Below, one piece after another: positions 1-8,201 of a stretch of 64,000 nt of DNA. Both the position numbers and the translations under genes were made by a program. The notes under the pieces were generated by a model. The model was not told the origin of the DNA and made no database searches. It worked only from the letters and a program-made list of their open reading frames with translations. Positions within the stretch are counted from its first letter, which is position 1; each line of letters begins with the position of its first letter. This stretch comes from Bordetella parapertussis (GTDB taxonomy: Bacteria > Pseudomonadota > Gammaproteobacteria > Burkholderiales > SG8-41), in contig CAMATZ010000005.1 of assembly GCA_945861275.1 (NCBI GenBank), positions 100,214 through 164,213 of the forward strand. The letters are read 5' to 3'.

Positions 1-2
1 TG

Positions 3-212
3 ATCGAGTGGGGCGACGGCGTATTCGGTGCGCAGGCCGCAGCGCGCTACCACTACGGCGGCACGGCGGCGGGATTGTCAGCGGAGCAGGCGGCGCGCCT
101 CGCGGCAATGACGCCCAGCCCGCGCCGCTATGGGCCGGGGGCTAACACGGTGTATTTGCGCAAGCGCACCGCGACTATTCTGGCGCGCTCGAATGCGGTG
201 CGGGTGCCGTGA
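3..212 (+). CDS. mtgA: Monofunctional peptidoglycan transglycosylase MtgA, C-terminal part
   Basis: The window opens inside this gene; about 69 C-terminal residues are present, ending at TGA 210-212. The readable stretch has IEWGDGVFGAQAAARYHYGG followed by LSAEQAARLAAM and a proline/arginine segment (PSPRRYGPG), which is the typical end of a GT51 transglycosylase domain of the single-domain MtgA type. The family polymerises lipid II into glycan strands at the inner membrane. No transpeptidase domain follows. The identification rests on family recall of this C-terminal block; the catalytic Glu region lies outside the window. Confidence 0.85.
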   Translation: MEWGDGVFGAQAAARYHYGGTAAGLSAEQAARLAAMTPSPRRYGPGANTVYLRKRTATILARSNAVRVP

Positions 213-300
213 GGCTCCGGCCCGGAAAAGCGCCTGGCTGCAGCGGATACAACGCCGCGCAGCTATAACCCTTAGTGGTTATTCCGGCCTAAGCCTGAAG

Positions 301-687
301 CTAGCGCGCAGTCCGCTCCGCAGGATCGCAAAAGGAGACCAGACGGAAATCGAATCCGTCTTTCTTGCCGTAGTAGCCGGTTTTACGTTGATCGTACTGA
401 TCGCAAACCTTGCCGACCATCCTCTCCTCATCATAGTCCACAGTCTTGAGCACGGAACCATCGGCGCTTATGAAGGAAGTAGCGAATACGTTCTTGGTGC
501 TGATCATGCCTTTGCGCACCACGACGTTGACCCTTACGGTGTCGTCGGTAAGATCAAAATAGACCACCCTGGGAAACCACGACGTAAAAACATGCTGTAG
601 GTTCTTGAGCCCGCTGTCGGTTAATTGATAGCGATCGGCCAGACGCGAGGCAATTACGAGGAGCCTTTCCGGCGCATTCTTATCCAT
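301..687 (-). CDS. Hypothetical protein, 128 aa
   Basis: Function not recognised. The protein is soluble-looking, with no signal peptide or membrane segment, mixed charged composition and a natural amino-acid balance (SWFPRVVYFDLTDDTVRVNVVV suggests beta strands, shown here only in part: FDLTDDTVRVNVVV). A weak Shine-Dalgarno-like AAAGGA lies about 14 bases upstream of the ATG at 687. A longer frame on the plus strand (130-600) overlaps it but is Arg/Ala-rich and looks like a shadow. The gene stands alone between mtgA (convergent) and the MBL hydrolase. Confidence 0.5.
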   Translation of the reverse strand: MDKNAPERLLVIASRLADRYQLTDSGLKNLQHVFTSWFPRVVYFDLTDDTVRVNVVVRKGMISTKNVFATSFISADGSVLKTVDYDEERMVGKVCDQYDQRKTGYYGKKDGFDFRLVSFCDPAERTAR

Positions 688-788
688 GGCGGCGCTTGTG
701 ATCCTTTAGGCTGGTTGCGACTTCCTAAATGGTATCCCGGAAGATGTCAACCCTCCAAGTCTACACTACGGGCCTGAACCGGGTCACG

Positions 789-1667
789 CTACGTGGCAAG
801 CGCGTACCCGGTCAATGCCGCCCTTTCATCGGCGGTGCCGAATCGCTGGTTGGCATCGCGCGTCACCGCTGCCATCGCGCAGCCAGCATCGTGGGTGAAA
901 AACAGCCGCACGCCGCGCGCAAGCTTGTCGTTCAGGAAGGTAATTTTCTCGTCGATCAGTAATTCGGGATAACGGTCGTAGCCCATGGTAATGGGCACAT
1001 GCACCCACGGTCGGCCCGGAATCAGATCGGCGCAAAACGTGACCCCAGCCGTGCCGCCCACCGTTGCCAGCAGCAAACCCGGCGTATGCCCATGGCTGTA
1101 TTCAAAGCGCACGTGCGGCCCTAACGTTGGCGACTGCTCGCCATCCACAATTTCCAGCCGCCCGCTGGCTTCCAGCAGCGCCGGCAATTCGGGGATGAAC
1201 GACGCGCGGTCGCGTGAATGCGGCGTTTGGGCGCGCATCCAGGATTCGCGACCCACAATAAATTTTGCATTTGAAAACAATAGCTTAGGCGGTATACCTG
1301 CTTGCCACGGCGCGAGTAGCCCACCTGCATGGTCAAAGTGCAAATGCGACAACACCACCGCGTCGATATCTTGGTGGGTGAATCCGGCCTGAGCCAGTGA
1401 GGCGAGCAGCACGTGTTCGCTTTCAACCACGCCGTAACGTTCCCTTAACCGGGGTTCGAAAAATGCGCCGATGCCGGTTTCAAACAACACGCGCTTGCCG
1501 CCGTTGTCACCGAGGCCGGTGGCAAGCAACGCACGGCAGGCGAGCGGCACGCGATTCTCGGCGTCGGGTTTAAGCCAGCGCGACCACAGCGCGCGCGGCG
1601 CGTTGCCGAACATGGCGCCGCCATCAAGGCGCTGCGAATTACCGAGGATCGACCACAGCTTGATCAT
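789..1667 (-). CDS. MBL-fold metallo-hydrolase
   Basis: A 292-residue metallo-beta-lactamase-fold protein. The metal-binding motif HxHxDH is intact ([12 protein letters not shown], about residue 110), followed by SHGHTPG (about residue 215), CADLIPG and a late FTHDAG, the usual order of Zn ligands in the glyoxalase II/lactonase-like branch. No signal peptide is visible, so it is probably cytoplasmic. The start at 1667 has only a weak GGGATGG upstream. It is transcribed away from the methyltransferase-sox block that begins 85 bp further on. MBL proteins often neighbour sox genes, but a link here is inference. Substrate unknown. Confidence 0.8.
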   Translation of the reverse strand: MIKLWSILGNSQRLDGGAMFGNAPRALWSRWLKPDAENRVPLACRALLATGLGDNGGKRVLFETGIGAFFEPRLRERYGVVESEHVLLASLAQAGFTHQDIDAVVLSHLHFDHAGGLLAPWQAGIPPKLLFSNAKFIVGRESWMRAQTPHSRDRASFIPELPALLEASGRLEIVDGEQSPTLGPHVRFEYSHGHTPGLLLATVGGTAGVTFCADLIPGRPWVHVPITMGYDRYPELLIDEKITFLNDKLARGVRLFFTHDAGCAMAAVTRDANQRFGTADERAALTGYALAT

Positions 1668-1751
1668 AACGCCATCCCGTTTCCGGCGGCGCGCAGGAAT
1701 CTATTTTTCACGGACTGCGGCATAATAATGGCATTGTAACCGGAGCACAGC

Positions 1752-2297
1752 ATGGATCGCAGACGCTTTCTGAATGCGCTAGGCGTGATGGGCGGCAGTG
1801 GCCTGGCAGGCGCGGGGCTTACTGTTCTCGCGCAGCGCACACCCGATGTGATTTTTGTGCCGACGGGCTATGAAGTCGTCGTGCAAATGTTGAAGCTTGC
1901 CGCGGTCACCAGCAAGGATATTGTGTATGACCTGGGCTGCGGCGACGGACGCTTTGTGGTGACGGCGGCGCGGCAATTTGGCGCGCGCGGGGTGGGCATC
2001 GACATCGATCCCGAGCGTATCAAAGAGGCGCGCGAACTGGCGGCGCGCACCGGCGCCAATGATCGGGTACGTTTTATCGAAGGTGATCTGTTCGAAACCG
2101 ATATCAGCGAAGCCACGGTGGTGACGCTGTATTTGCTGACACGGCTCAATCTCAAGCTGCGCCCGAAGCTGATGAAGGAACTTAAGCCCGGCACGCGCAT
2201 CGTGTCACACGCCTTTGACATGGGCGACTGGGCGCCGGAAAAAACGGAATCCGTGGGTTCGTCATCGATTTACCTGTGGCGCATTCCGCCGCGCTGA
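1752..2297 (+). CDS. SAM-dependent methyltransferase with Tat-type N-terminus
   Basis: A 181-residue class I methyltransferase. Residues 1-30 read MDRRRFLNALGVMGG plus a hydrophobic stretch, a twin-arginine (RRxFL) signal-like N-terminus, unusual for a SAM-dependent enzyme. The SAM-binding motif I is VYDLGCGDGRFV (about residues 58-69), followed by GVGIDIDPERIKEA (motif II) and IEGDLFE. It starts 85 bp from the divergent MBL gene and ends 10 bp before soxX, so it probably leads the sox operon. The presence of SAM outside the cytoplasm is not expected, so the N-terminus may instead be a membrane anchor. Acceptor substrate unknown. Confidence 0.75.
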   Translation: MDRRRFLNALGVMGGSGLAGAGLTVLAQRTPDVIFVPTGYEVVVQMLKLAAVTSKDIVYDLGCGDGRFVVTAARQFGARGVGIDIDPERIKEARELAARTGANDRVRFIEGDLFETDISEATVVTLYLLTRLNLKLRPKLMKELKPGTRIVSHAFDMGDWAPEKTESVGSSSIYLWRIPPR

Positions 2298-2307
2298 TAC
2301 GCCGTTG

Positions 2308-2757
2308 ATGCAGGTTGCGCGAATTTCACGGGTGCTGGCACTGGCGGTGCTGGCGGGATGCGTCACACCCGGTGCGCTCGCGCCCTATACCGTCAGCGGC
2401 AACGGCATCAGCGCACCGCTAACCGCAGCGAACGCCGCCGCGCCGGATAGCGCGCGCGGACGCGCGCTGCTGGTCAGCCGCGAAAGCAACTGCATCCTGT
2501 GTCATGCGGCGCCGGAAACCGGCGAACGATTTTTTGGCAATCTGGGGCCGCCGCTGTCGGGTGTGGGCACGCGGCTCACCGCCGCGCAAATGCGGCTGCG
2601 CATTGTTGACCCGTTGTTTTTCAACGAAGAATCGATCATGCCGGCGTACTACCGCGTTGACGGATTGAACCGTGTCGCTGAAACTTATCGCGGCTTGCCG
2701 GTTCTAAACGCAGCGCAGATCGAAGATGTGATAGCCTATTTGTTGACACTCAAATGA
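2308..2757 (+). CDS. soxX: Sulfur-oxidation c-type cytochrome SoxX
   Basis: A 149-residue exported monohaem cytochrome. The N-terminus has a lipoprotein-like signal (LALAVLAGC), so the mature protein may be lipid-anchored. The single haem site is CILCH, and a distal Met ligand is available in EESIMPAYY; the C-terminus ends in the class I cytochrome helix (QIEDVIAYLLTLK). In the family, SoxX pairs with SoxA to couple sulfur substrates oxidatively to SoxY. I chose the ATG at 2308, which starts the signal peptide just after the methyltransferase stop; an upstream in-frame start would overlap that gene. Its stop overlaps the soxY start (ATGA). Confidence 0.88.
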   Translation: MQVARISRVLALAVLAGCVTPGALAPYTVSGNGISAPLTAANAAAPDSARGRALLVSRESNCILCHAAPETGERFFGNLGPPLSGVGTRLTAAQMRLRIVDPLFFNEESIMPAYYRVDGLNRVAETYRGLPVLNAAQIEDVIAYLLTLK

Positions 2758-3293
2758 AACCGCAACCCGACAACAACGGAAGGAGCAACATTTACGCCAG
2801 CCAACGCGACATTTACGCCGGCCGACGCCGCGTGTTGAAAGGCATCGCAGGCGCCGTGCTGTTGCCGCTGGCGTCGCCGGCGTTCGCGCAACTGCCCACC
2901 ACGGTGCGGCCGCCGTTGGAAGAACTGGTGCCGGTAATGAAAACCCTCACTGGCGGCGCACTGGTGCGCGAGAGCCGCGTCAGGCTGGAGATTCCGCATC
3001 TGGCGGAAAATGGCCACCTGGTGCCGCTTACGGTCGCGGTGGATAGCCCGATGACCGCCGCCGATCATGTGCGCACGCTGTATTTGTTGTCTGAAAAAAA
3101 TCCGCGTCCGATTATCGCTAAAATCAGCATGGCGCCCGGCACCGGACGCGCCGCGTTGACCACGCGCATACGGCTGTCGGGCGCGCAATACGTGGTGGCG
3201 CTGGCGCAAATGTCGGATGGCTCGTTCTGGGCGGCGTCGGCGGACGTGATCGTGACCGAAACCGCGTGTCTGGATGCGTCGGATATCACCTGA
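2754..3293 (+). CDS. soxY: SoxY-like sulfur carrier with a non-canonical C-terminus
   Basis: A 179-residue protein with a Tat signal (RRRVLKGIAG ... SPAFA) at about residues 23-45, then the SoxY core. SoxY carries the pathway intermediate on a Cys in a C-terminal GGCGG swinging arm. Here that arm is absent: the end reads TETACLDASDIT, with one Cys (residue 172) eight residues from the end of the chain and no glycine spacer. I checked the other reading frames after the Cys and saw no GGCGG, so this is not a simple frameshift. It overlaps soxX by 4 bp and lies directly upstream of soxZ. Carrier function by the remaining Cys is inferred. Confidence 0.82.
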   Translation: MKPQPDNNGRSNIYASQRDIYAGRRRVLKGIAGAVLLPLASPAFAQLPTTVRPPLEELVPVMKTLTGGALVRESRVRLEIPHLAENGHLVPLTVAVDSPMTAADHVRTLYLLSEKNPRPIIAKISMAPGTGRAALTTRIRLSGAQYVVALAQMSDGSFWAASADVIVTETACLDASDIT

Positions 3294-3327
3294 ATGCGAT
3301 GCGTGCGCAAACTGAACGCCGGCTGAA

Positions 3328-3651
3328 ATGAGCATCGCCAAAATCCTCGTGCCGCCGCAAGCCAAACGCGGCGAAATGGTGGAAATTCGCATCGCGATTC
3401 AGCATCCGATGGAAACCGGGTTTCGCATGGATAACAACGGCAAAGTCATTCCCAAGAATACCGTCAACAATCTGCTGTGCCGCTACAACGGTGTCGAAGT
3501 GTTTCGCGCGGAAATGGGTTCGGGCATCGCAGCCAATCCCTATTTGCAGTTTTACATCGTGGCGCAGGACAGCGGCAACGTCGAGTTTTCGTGGGCGGAT
3601 GATCGCGGCGAGACGGGTTCCGCGAGCGCGGTGATTGAGGTTACGGCGTGA
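3328..3651 (+). CDS. soxZ: Thiosulfate oxidation carrier complex protein SoxZ
   Basis: A 107-residue immunoglobulin-like protein without signal peptide, as expected because SoxZ is exported in complex with Tat-targeted SoxY. The family signature HPMETGFR lies near residue 28, followed by IPKNTVNNL and the C-terminal strands NVEFSWADDRGETGSA. Known role: partner of SoxY in the SoxYZ carrier. It begins 34 bp after soxY. Its stop codon lies at the edge of the tandem GTGAAGG repeat that precedes soxA. Confidence 0.9.
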   Translation: MSIAKILVPPQAKRGEMVEIRIAIQHPMETGFRMDNNGKVIPKNTVNNLLCRYNGVEVFRAEMGSGIAANPYLQFYIVAQDSGNVEFSWADDRGETGSASAVIEVTA

Positions 3652-3742
3652 AGGGTGAAGGGTGAAGGGTGAAGGGGCAAACCAGTTTCGTGGAGCCGCG
3701 AGTTTTGGCGGTTACCCTTCACTCTTCACTCTTCACTCTTCA
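3649..3742. repeat. Inverted pair of 7-bp tandem repeats at the soxZ-soxA junction
   Basis: Four near-perfect copies of GTGAAGG (3649-3676) are followed by about 40 bp and then by four copies of the inverse, CTTCACT (about 3717-3742), so the segment can fold into a long hairpin. A related run of (ACCCTC) copies follows at 3750-3774. The left arm overlaps the soxZ stop and contains the soxA GTG start; the right arm and the following run encode part of the SoxA signal peptide. Confidence 0.8.
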
Positions 3743-4543
3743 CGCCTTTCCACCCTCACCCTCACCCTCACCCTCGCACTGCTGATGCTGGCGACTTCGA
3801 CCACCGCATTCAGCGCCGAACCACAACGCCCCTCGCCCCTCAAATCCGGCCTTGAGTTCTCTGGCGCCGAAGTGCGCGCGCTGCAGCGGGACGAGTTTTC
3901 CAGCCCGGCGATGTTGTGGGCGGCGCGGGGTGAAATACTGTGGAATGAGCCGGCGGGCGCCAGCAACAAGTCGTGCGCGAGTTGTCATCAGGACGCGCGC
4001 ATCAGCATGAAGGGCGTGTCGGCGCACTATCCCAGGTATGTGAAAGCCGATTCCGGCACGGCGCGACTTACCAACATGGAAGGCCGTATCAATCAGTGCC
4101 GCGTGCAAAACCAGCGCGCCGCGCCGCTGCGTTATGAAACGGACGAACTGCTGGCGCTGACGGCCTATGTCGGCATGCACTCGCGCAGCCTGCCGGTGAC
4201 GGTGGCGATAGACGCCCAAAATCGCCTCAACTTCGAGCGCGGCAAGGCTATGTATTACACCCGCATGGGCCAGATGAATCTCGCTTGCACGCATTGCCAT
4301 GATCGCAATGCCGGAGGCAAACTCCTGAACGACACCATCAGTCAGGGTCACGGCAACCCGTATCCGGCGTACCGGCTTGAATGGCAAACCGTCGGCTCAC
4401 TGCACCGCCGCTTACGCGCGTGTTTTTTTGGCGTGCGCGCCGAGCGGCCGCCGGCAGGATCGCAGGATTTGCTGGATCTGGAGTTGTTTCTGGCGTGGCG
4501 CGCGCAGGGCCTGGACGTGGAGACACCCGGTGTGCGCAGGTAG
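3662..4543 (+). CDS. soxA: Dihaem sulfur-oxidation cytochrome SoxA
   Basis: A 293-residue precursor. Two haem sites are present, CASCH (about 105-109) and CTHCH (about 209-213), and the conserved active-site Cys, whose persulfide ligates haem and performs the chemistry in the family, is in RACFFGVRAE (about 254). The SoxAX complex attaches the sulfur substrate to SoxY. The likely start is GTG 3662; the first 38 residues are encoded by the repeat hairpin, including LTLTLTLALLML in the signal peptide. The first in-frame ATG (3785) falls inside the hydrophobic core, so it is not the start. Last gene of the soxXYZA set; no soxB or soxCD follows. Confidence 0.88.
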   Translation: MKGEGANQFRGAASFGGYPSLFTLHSSRLSTLTLTLTLALLMLATSTTAFSAEPQRPSPLKSGLEFSGAEVRALQRDEFSSPAMLWAARGEILWNEPAGASNKSCASCHQDARISMKGVSAHYPRYVKADSGTARLTNMEGRINQCRVQNQRAAPLRYETDELLALTAYVGMHSRSLPVTVAIDAQNRLNFERGKAMYYTRMGQMNLACTHCHDRNAGGKLLNDTISQGHGNPYPAYRLEWQTVGSLHRRLRACFFGVRAERPPAGSQDLLDLELFLAWRAQGLDVETPGVRR

Positions 4544-4638
4544 ATTGCAAGTGCTGTTAGCGCCGGCCGCCATCAACAGCGAGAGGATCGCAGCGCGTGC
4601 GGATTGACGGTCACAAAACACGCTTACTGAGGAAAGTC

Positions 4639-5628
4639 ATGCCGCCTGAAAAACATTTTCAAACCCTGGCACTCGCACTGTGCGTTGCGCTACTGCTGCC
4701 GTTACGCGCTCACGCGCAATCATGGAAGCCGGAGAAGCCGGTCGATATCATCGTGGGCACTACGCCCGGCGGGCCGCAGGATCGCCAGGCGCGGCTGCTG
4801 CAGCGCATCTTTCAGGAGCGCAAGCTGTTCGAGCCGCCGTCGTCGGTATCGAACCGGCCCGGCGGCGGCGGCGCGGTGGCGCTCGCGTTCCTGGCGCAGC
4901 ACAAGGGTGACGCGCATTACCTGCAGGTGGTGGCGCAGCCGTTGATCAGCAACCATGTCGCGGGCCGCAGCAAGCAGCATTACACGGATTTTTCGCCGCT
5001 GGCGATCTTTGCCGTCGAGTACGTCACGCTGGTGGTGCGCCCCGATTCGCCGGTCAAGGACGCGCGCGAATTCATCGACCGCATGCGCAAGGACCCGGCA
5101 ACCTATTCGGTCGCCATCGGCACCGTGGTCGGCAACGCCACGCATTCCTCGTACGCACACGCGATGAAGTCCGCCGGCGTGGAGGTTAAACGCCTGCGTT
5201 CGGTGGCTTTCAATTCGGGGGCCGAGGGCATGACGGCGGCCATGGGCGGGCATGTCGATGCAGCGGCGGGTTCGGTGTCCACCGTGCTTGCGCATGTGCG
5301 CGCGGGCAGGCTGCGCGTGCTCGCCATAGGCGCACCGCGTCGTGGGGAGGGGGAACTGGCGAGCGTGCCGACATGGAAGGAACTGGGTGTCGATAGCGCG
5401 CAGGACTTATGGCGCGGCCTCGCCGGGCCGCCGGGTTTGACGCCGGCGCAGACGGCCTACTGGGACGCAACGATTTCGCGCACCGTCAAGGACGCGGAGT
5501 GGCTCAAAGACATTGAGCGCAACCTGATGGCAAACGTCTACAAGAACAGCGCCGATACCGTGAAGCACTGGCAGGCGGAGTACGCCGAGGTTAAGGCGCT
5601 GTTTATCGAGATGGGATTGGCGAAGTGA
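4639..5628 (+). CDS. Bug/TctC-family solute-binding protein (329 aa)
   Basis: Exported binding protein: signal peptide with LALALCVALLL and a likely cut after RAHA. The mature part begins WKPEKPVDIIVGTTPGG, the first ligand-binding loop, and continues with NRPGGGGAVAL, then a second lobe with GLAGPPGL near the C-terminus. Bug proteins capture carboxylates in the periplasm, usually for TTT-type carriers. The start at 4639 has AGGAAAG four bases upstream; an in-frame start at 4597 has no ribosome site. It follows soxA by 95 bp on the same strand. It belongs with 30785-31765 and 38708-39673 to a subgroup with the 'QRxxQExKL' helix after the first loop. Ligand unknown. Confidence 0.85.
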   Translation: MPPEKHFQTLALALCVALLLPLRAHAQSWKPEKPVDIIVGTTPGGPQDRQARLLQRIFQERKLFEPPSSVSNRPGGGGAVALAFLAQHKGDAHYLQVVAQPLISNHVAGRSKQHYTDFSPLAIFAVEYVTLVVRPDSPVKDAREFIDRMRKDPATYSVAIGTVVGNATHSSYAHAMKSAGVEVKRLRSVAFNSGAEGMTAAMGGHVDAAAGSVSTVLAHVRAGRLRVLAIGAPRRGEGELASVPTWKELGVDSAQDLWRGLAGPPGLTPAQTAYWDATISRTVKDAEWLKDIERNLMANVYKNSADTVKHWQAEYAEVKALFIEMGLAK

Positions 5629-5936
5629 AGCGCTATGACATGCGCTCATTCCATGAACCTCCCCGCTCAGGCGGGGACTGGACGCTCCCGGCTTCGCCAC
5701 CCTCGCTTCGCTCTCCCTTCGGGACAAGGGAACACTTGAAGCGGAGCAGAAGGGCTGGGGAGAGCGCAGCGAGGGGGCCGAAGGCGGGAAGAGACGCCGC
5801 GTTCACGGCCTCAATTCGCGACGCACGCGTCGTGGCGTCTCTCCCGTTTACCGGGTTGGATTTTAACTTTCGCTGACAGAGATCACTCCGCCCGCCGTGC
5901 AGACTCACCGGACGAGCAGGCACACGCTGGGGAAGC
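5629..5936. other. Gene-free convergent gap with GC-rich inverted repeats
   Basis: The gap lies between the convergent Bug gene and the CoA-transferase gene. I see no convincing coding frame. An imperfect inverted repeat pairs 5786-5797 (GGGAAGAGACGCC) with 5834-5845 (GGCGTCTCTCCC), enclosing the self-complementary CGACGCACGCGTCG. It could serve as a two-way transcription stop, but no T-tract follows either arm. Confidence 0.5.
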
Positions 5937-7166
5937 CTACTGCGTGGGGGAACTCGCCCTTACCACGCCATCGGCGAGCAGCTTGTCGATTTCCGCCGTG
6001 CTCAGCCCGGCTTCGCGTAGCACCTCGACCGTGTGTTCGCCCACATGCGGTGTCGGGCGGCGGTTCATTGCCGGTGACGCCGAGAAATGCAGCGGCGTCC
6101 TCATCGCTCGCACTTTGCCTTCGGTCGGATGCTCTTCGATCTGGAAGAAATCCACGTCATCCAGGTGCGGATCGGCGAGGAGGCTGTCGATGGTGTGCAC
6201 CGGTGCGGCGGGAATGTCGGCCTGCGTGAGCAGCGTTAACCATTCGGCGCTGGTGCGGGCCGCGAGAGCCGTTTCCATCACGTCGTAGACATCTTTTGAA
6301 TGGGCAGCACGCTGCGCGCGTTGGGCAAAGCGCGGGTCCGCCTTCAATTCGGGCTTGCCGATGAGATCACAGAAGGTGAAAAACATCTTGTCGCCACCGG
6401 CTATCACGCAGATGTAACCGTCCCGGGTTTTGTAGGGCCGCCGGTCGAACATGCGATTTCTGTTTTTGGTTTTGGTGGGCGGCACGAAATAGTTGTCCCA
6501 CAGGTGTTCGGACAGCACCATTTCAGCCATCATTTCGAACATGGGGACTTCGACTTGCTGTCCCTGCCCGGTGCGCGCGCGATGCAGCAGCGCGGCCAGC
6601 GTCGCATTGGCAAGATAGACGCCACAGACGCGGTCGGCCATGTTGATGGGCACAAACACGGGCTTGCCTGCGCTCTCGCTAAGCAGGGACGGCATGGCGG
6701 TGAGGCCCTGGATGATATCGTCATAGGCCGGACGCCCCGCATAACGGCCCTTGCTGCCGAATCCGACGGCGTAGCAGTAAGCGATATCGGGCTTGACCTT
6801 GCGCACGCTTTCGTAGTCGAGGCCCAGACGCACCATGGCTTGCACACGGGCGTTATGCACGACGGCATCGGCAGTCGCGGCCAATCGCAGGAAGGCATCA
6901 CGGCCCGCTGCTTCCTTGAGATTGATGGCGATGCCGCGCTTGGCGCGATTCAGCACGAGGAAGGTTTGGCCCATTCCCGGGTTACGTTGGGGGCCGGACA
7001 CGCGACGCCCCTCGCCCTCGACCGGTTCGATCTTGATCACGTCCGCGCCGAGATCGCCGAGGATTTTGGTGGCATAAGGCCCGAGCAGCACGGTAGTCAG
7101 GTCGAGTATGCGCAGGCCTGACAGCGGGCCGGTGGGTGCCGGAGGGTGGCTTGGCAGCAAGGACAT
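5937..7166 (-). CDS. Class III CoA-transferase (CaiB/BaiF family)
   Basis: A 409-residue family III CoA-transferase. The N-terminus LRILDLTTVLLGPYATKILG and GADVIKIEPVEGEG form the CoA-binding entry; the expected catalytic Asp region is AYDDIIQGL (about residue 155), preceded by the YCYAVGFGSKGRYAGRPAYD context. The family moves CoA between short organic acids, for example succinyl- or formyl-CoA donors. It directly abuts the enoyl-CoA hydratase gene (7167), so the two form an operon for activation and hydration of an acyl-CoA. The specific acid is unknown. Confidence 0.88.
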   Translation of the reverse strand: MSLLPSHPPAPTGPLSGLRILDLTTVLLGPYATKILGDLGADVIKIEPVEGEGRRVSGPQRNPGMGQTFLVLNRAKRGIAINLKEAAGRDAFLRLAATADAVVHNARVQAMVRLGLDYESVRKVKPDIAYCYAVGFGSKGRYAGRPAYDDIIQGLTAMPSLLSESAGKPVFVPINMADRVCGVYLANATLAALLHRARTGQGQQVEVPMFEMMAEMVLSEHLWDNYFVPPTKTKNRNRMFDRRPYKTRDGYICVIAGGDKMFFTFCDLIGKPELKADPRFAQRAQRAAHSKDVYDVMETALAARTSAEWLTLLTQADIPAAPVHTIDSLLADPHLDDVDFFQIEEHPTEGKVRAMRTPLHFSASPAMNRRPTPHVGEHTVEVLREAGLSTAEIDKLLADGVVRASSPTQ

Positions 7167-8015
7167 TCAGCGCCCCTTGAACACCGGACGGCGCTTCTCG
7201 AGAAACGCCTGGCGCGCTTCGCGGGCGTCTTCGGAGCTTTGCAGTATGCCGCCGGCATTGGAGGTCATGACCATCGTCGTCTCCAGTGAGCTGTCCAGCG
7301 CGGCGCGCATGATGCGCTTGCCGATCCATTGCACCAGGGGAGGATTCTGTATGATTCGGTTGCACAACTCGCGGGTCGTGGTTTCCAGTTGCTCGGCGGA
7401 CACCAGGTGATTCAACAAGCCCCAGGCATGGGCGCGCGTCGCGTCCAGCTGGCCGGTATAGGCAAATTCAAGCGCGCGGCCCAAACCAACCATCTTGGGC
7501 AAATAATAGGAGCCGCCGTTTTCCATGATCTGCCCCAACTGCTGGTAGCCGACAAAGCGCGTATGCTCGCAGCCCACGCGGATATCACAGTGCAGCGCCA
7601 TGTCCATCCCCGCGCCGACTGCTGGTCCGTTGATCATGGCGATGGTGGGTTTGCGTATCTGCGAAATATCGCGGTGCAGTTTGGTGAAGCCGTGAATAAA
7701 ATGCTGCCGCGCATGGTCGCCGCCTTCGGGAATGTTGCGGTTGCCGGCGAAGTTTTCACCCTTCATTTCCGCGGGCGTGTCGCGTTTCATGTCGGCCCCC
7801 GAACAAAAGCCGCGTCCGCTGCCCGTCAACACAATCACGCGAATATTGGGATCATCGTCACCCGCGCGCATGTATTCGCCGACCTTGGCGACCGTTCCGT
7901 TCTCTTCGGAATTCCCGATCAACGCATTCATGCGTTCCGGGCGATTGAACTTGATCCACAGAATGCCGGAATCCTCAGGCTCGTATAGCAGGTGATTGAC
8001 CAGGTTGGGCGCCAT
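7167..8015 (-). CDS. Enoyl-CoA hydratase/isomerase (crotonase family)
   Basis: A 282-residue crotonase. The acyl-CoA oxyanion hole segments are visible: LTGSGRGFCSGADMK (about residues 62-76) and AVGAGMDMALHCDIRVG (about 137-153). The usual pair of catalytic Glu residues is partly retained: ENGGSYYLP includes an acidic residue near position 175. The C-terminus has the PVFKGR tail typical of many hydratases. First gene of a two-gene operon with the CoA-transferase downstream (no gap). The start at 8015 has AAGGAGCA about eight bases upstream. Confidence 0.88.
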   Translation of the reverse strand: MAPNLVNHLLYEPEDSGILWIKFNRPERMNALIGNSEENGTVAKVGEYMRAGDDDPNIRVIVLTGSGRGFCSGADMKRDTPAEMKGENFAGNRNIPEGGDHARQHFIHGFTKLHRDISQIRKPTIAMINGPAVGAGMDMALHCDIRVGCEHTRFVGYQQLGQIMENGGSYYLPKMVGLGRALEFAYTGQLDATRAHAWGLLNHLVSAEQLETTTRELCNRIIQNPPLVQWIGKRIMRAALDSSLETTMVMTSNAGGILQSSEDAREARQAFLEKRRPVFKGR

Positions 8016-8201
8016 CGGATTGCTCCTTGTCGTTTGCGAGGCAGGACACAGGTGGTGCGGCCCATATTGTCACAGGAGCAGTACTGCCATCAAGCGCTGC
8101 ACCGCTTCAAGGAAACGGCTGATTCGCGCAAATCCGTAAAAATCGTCCACAATAAGTTATGCTTGGCACACGCCCGTACTCCACCCTAAGGAGCAACCCG
8201 G

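Noticed and set aside
130..600. Plus-strand frame of 156 codons overlapping the hypothetical gene 301-687
   Set aside because: Composition is Arg/Ala/His-rich with no ribosome site and it overlaps the end of mtgA; the minus-strand frame looks more natural.
3241..3327. A frameshift hiding a GGCGG ending in soxY
   Set aside because: None of the frames after the Cys codon contains Gly-Gly-Cys-Gly-Gly, so the ending seems real.
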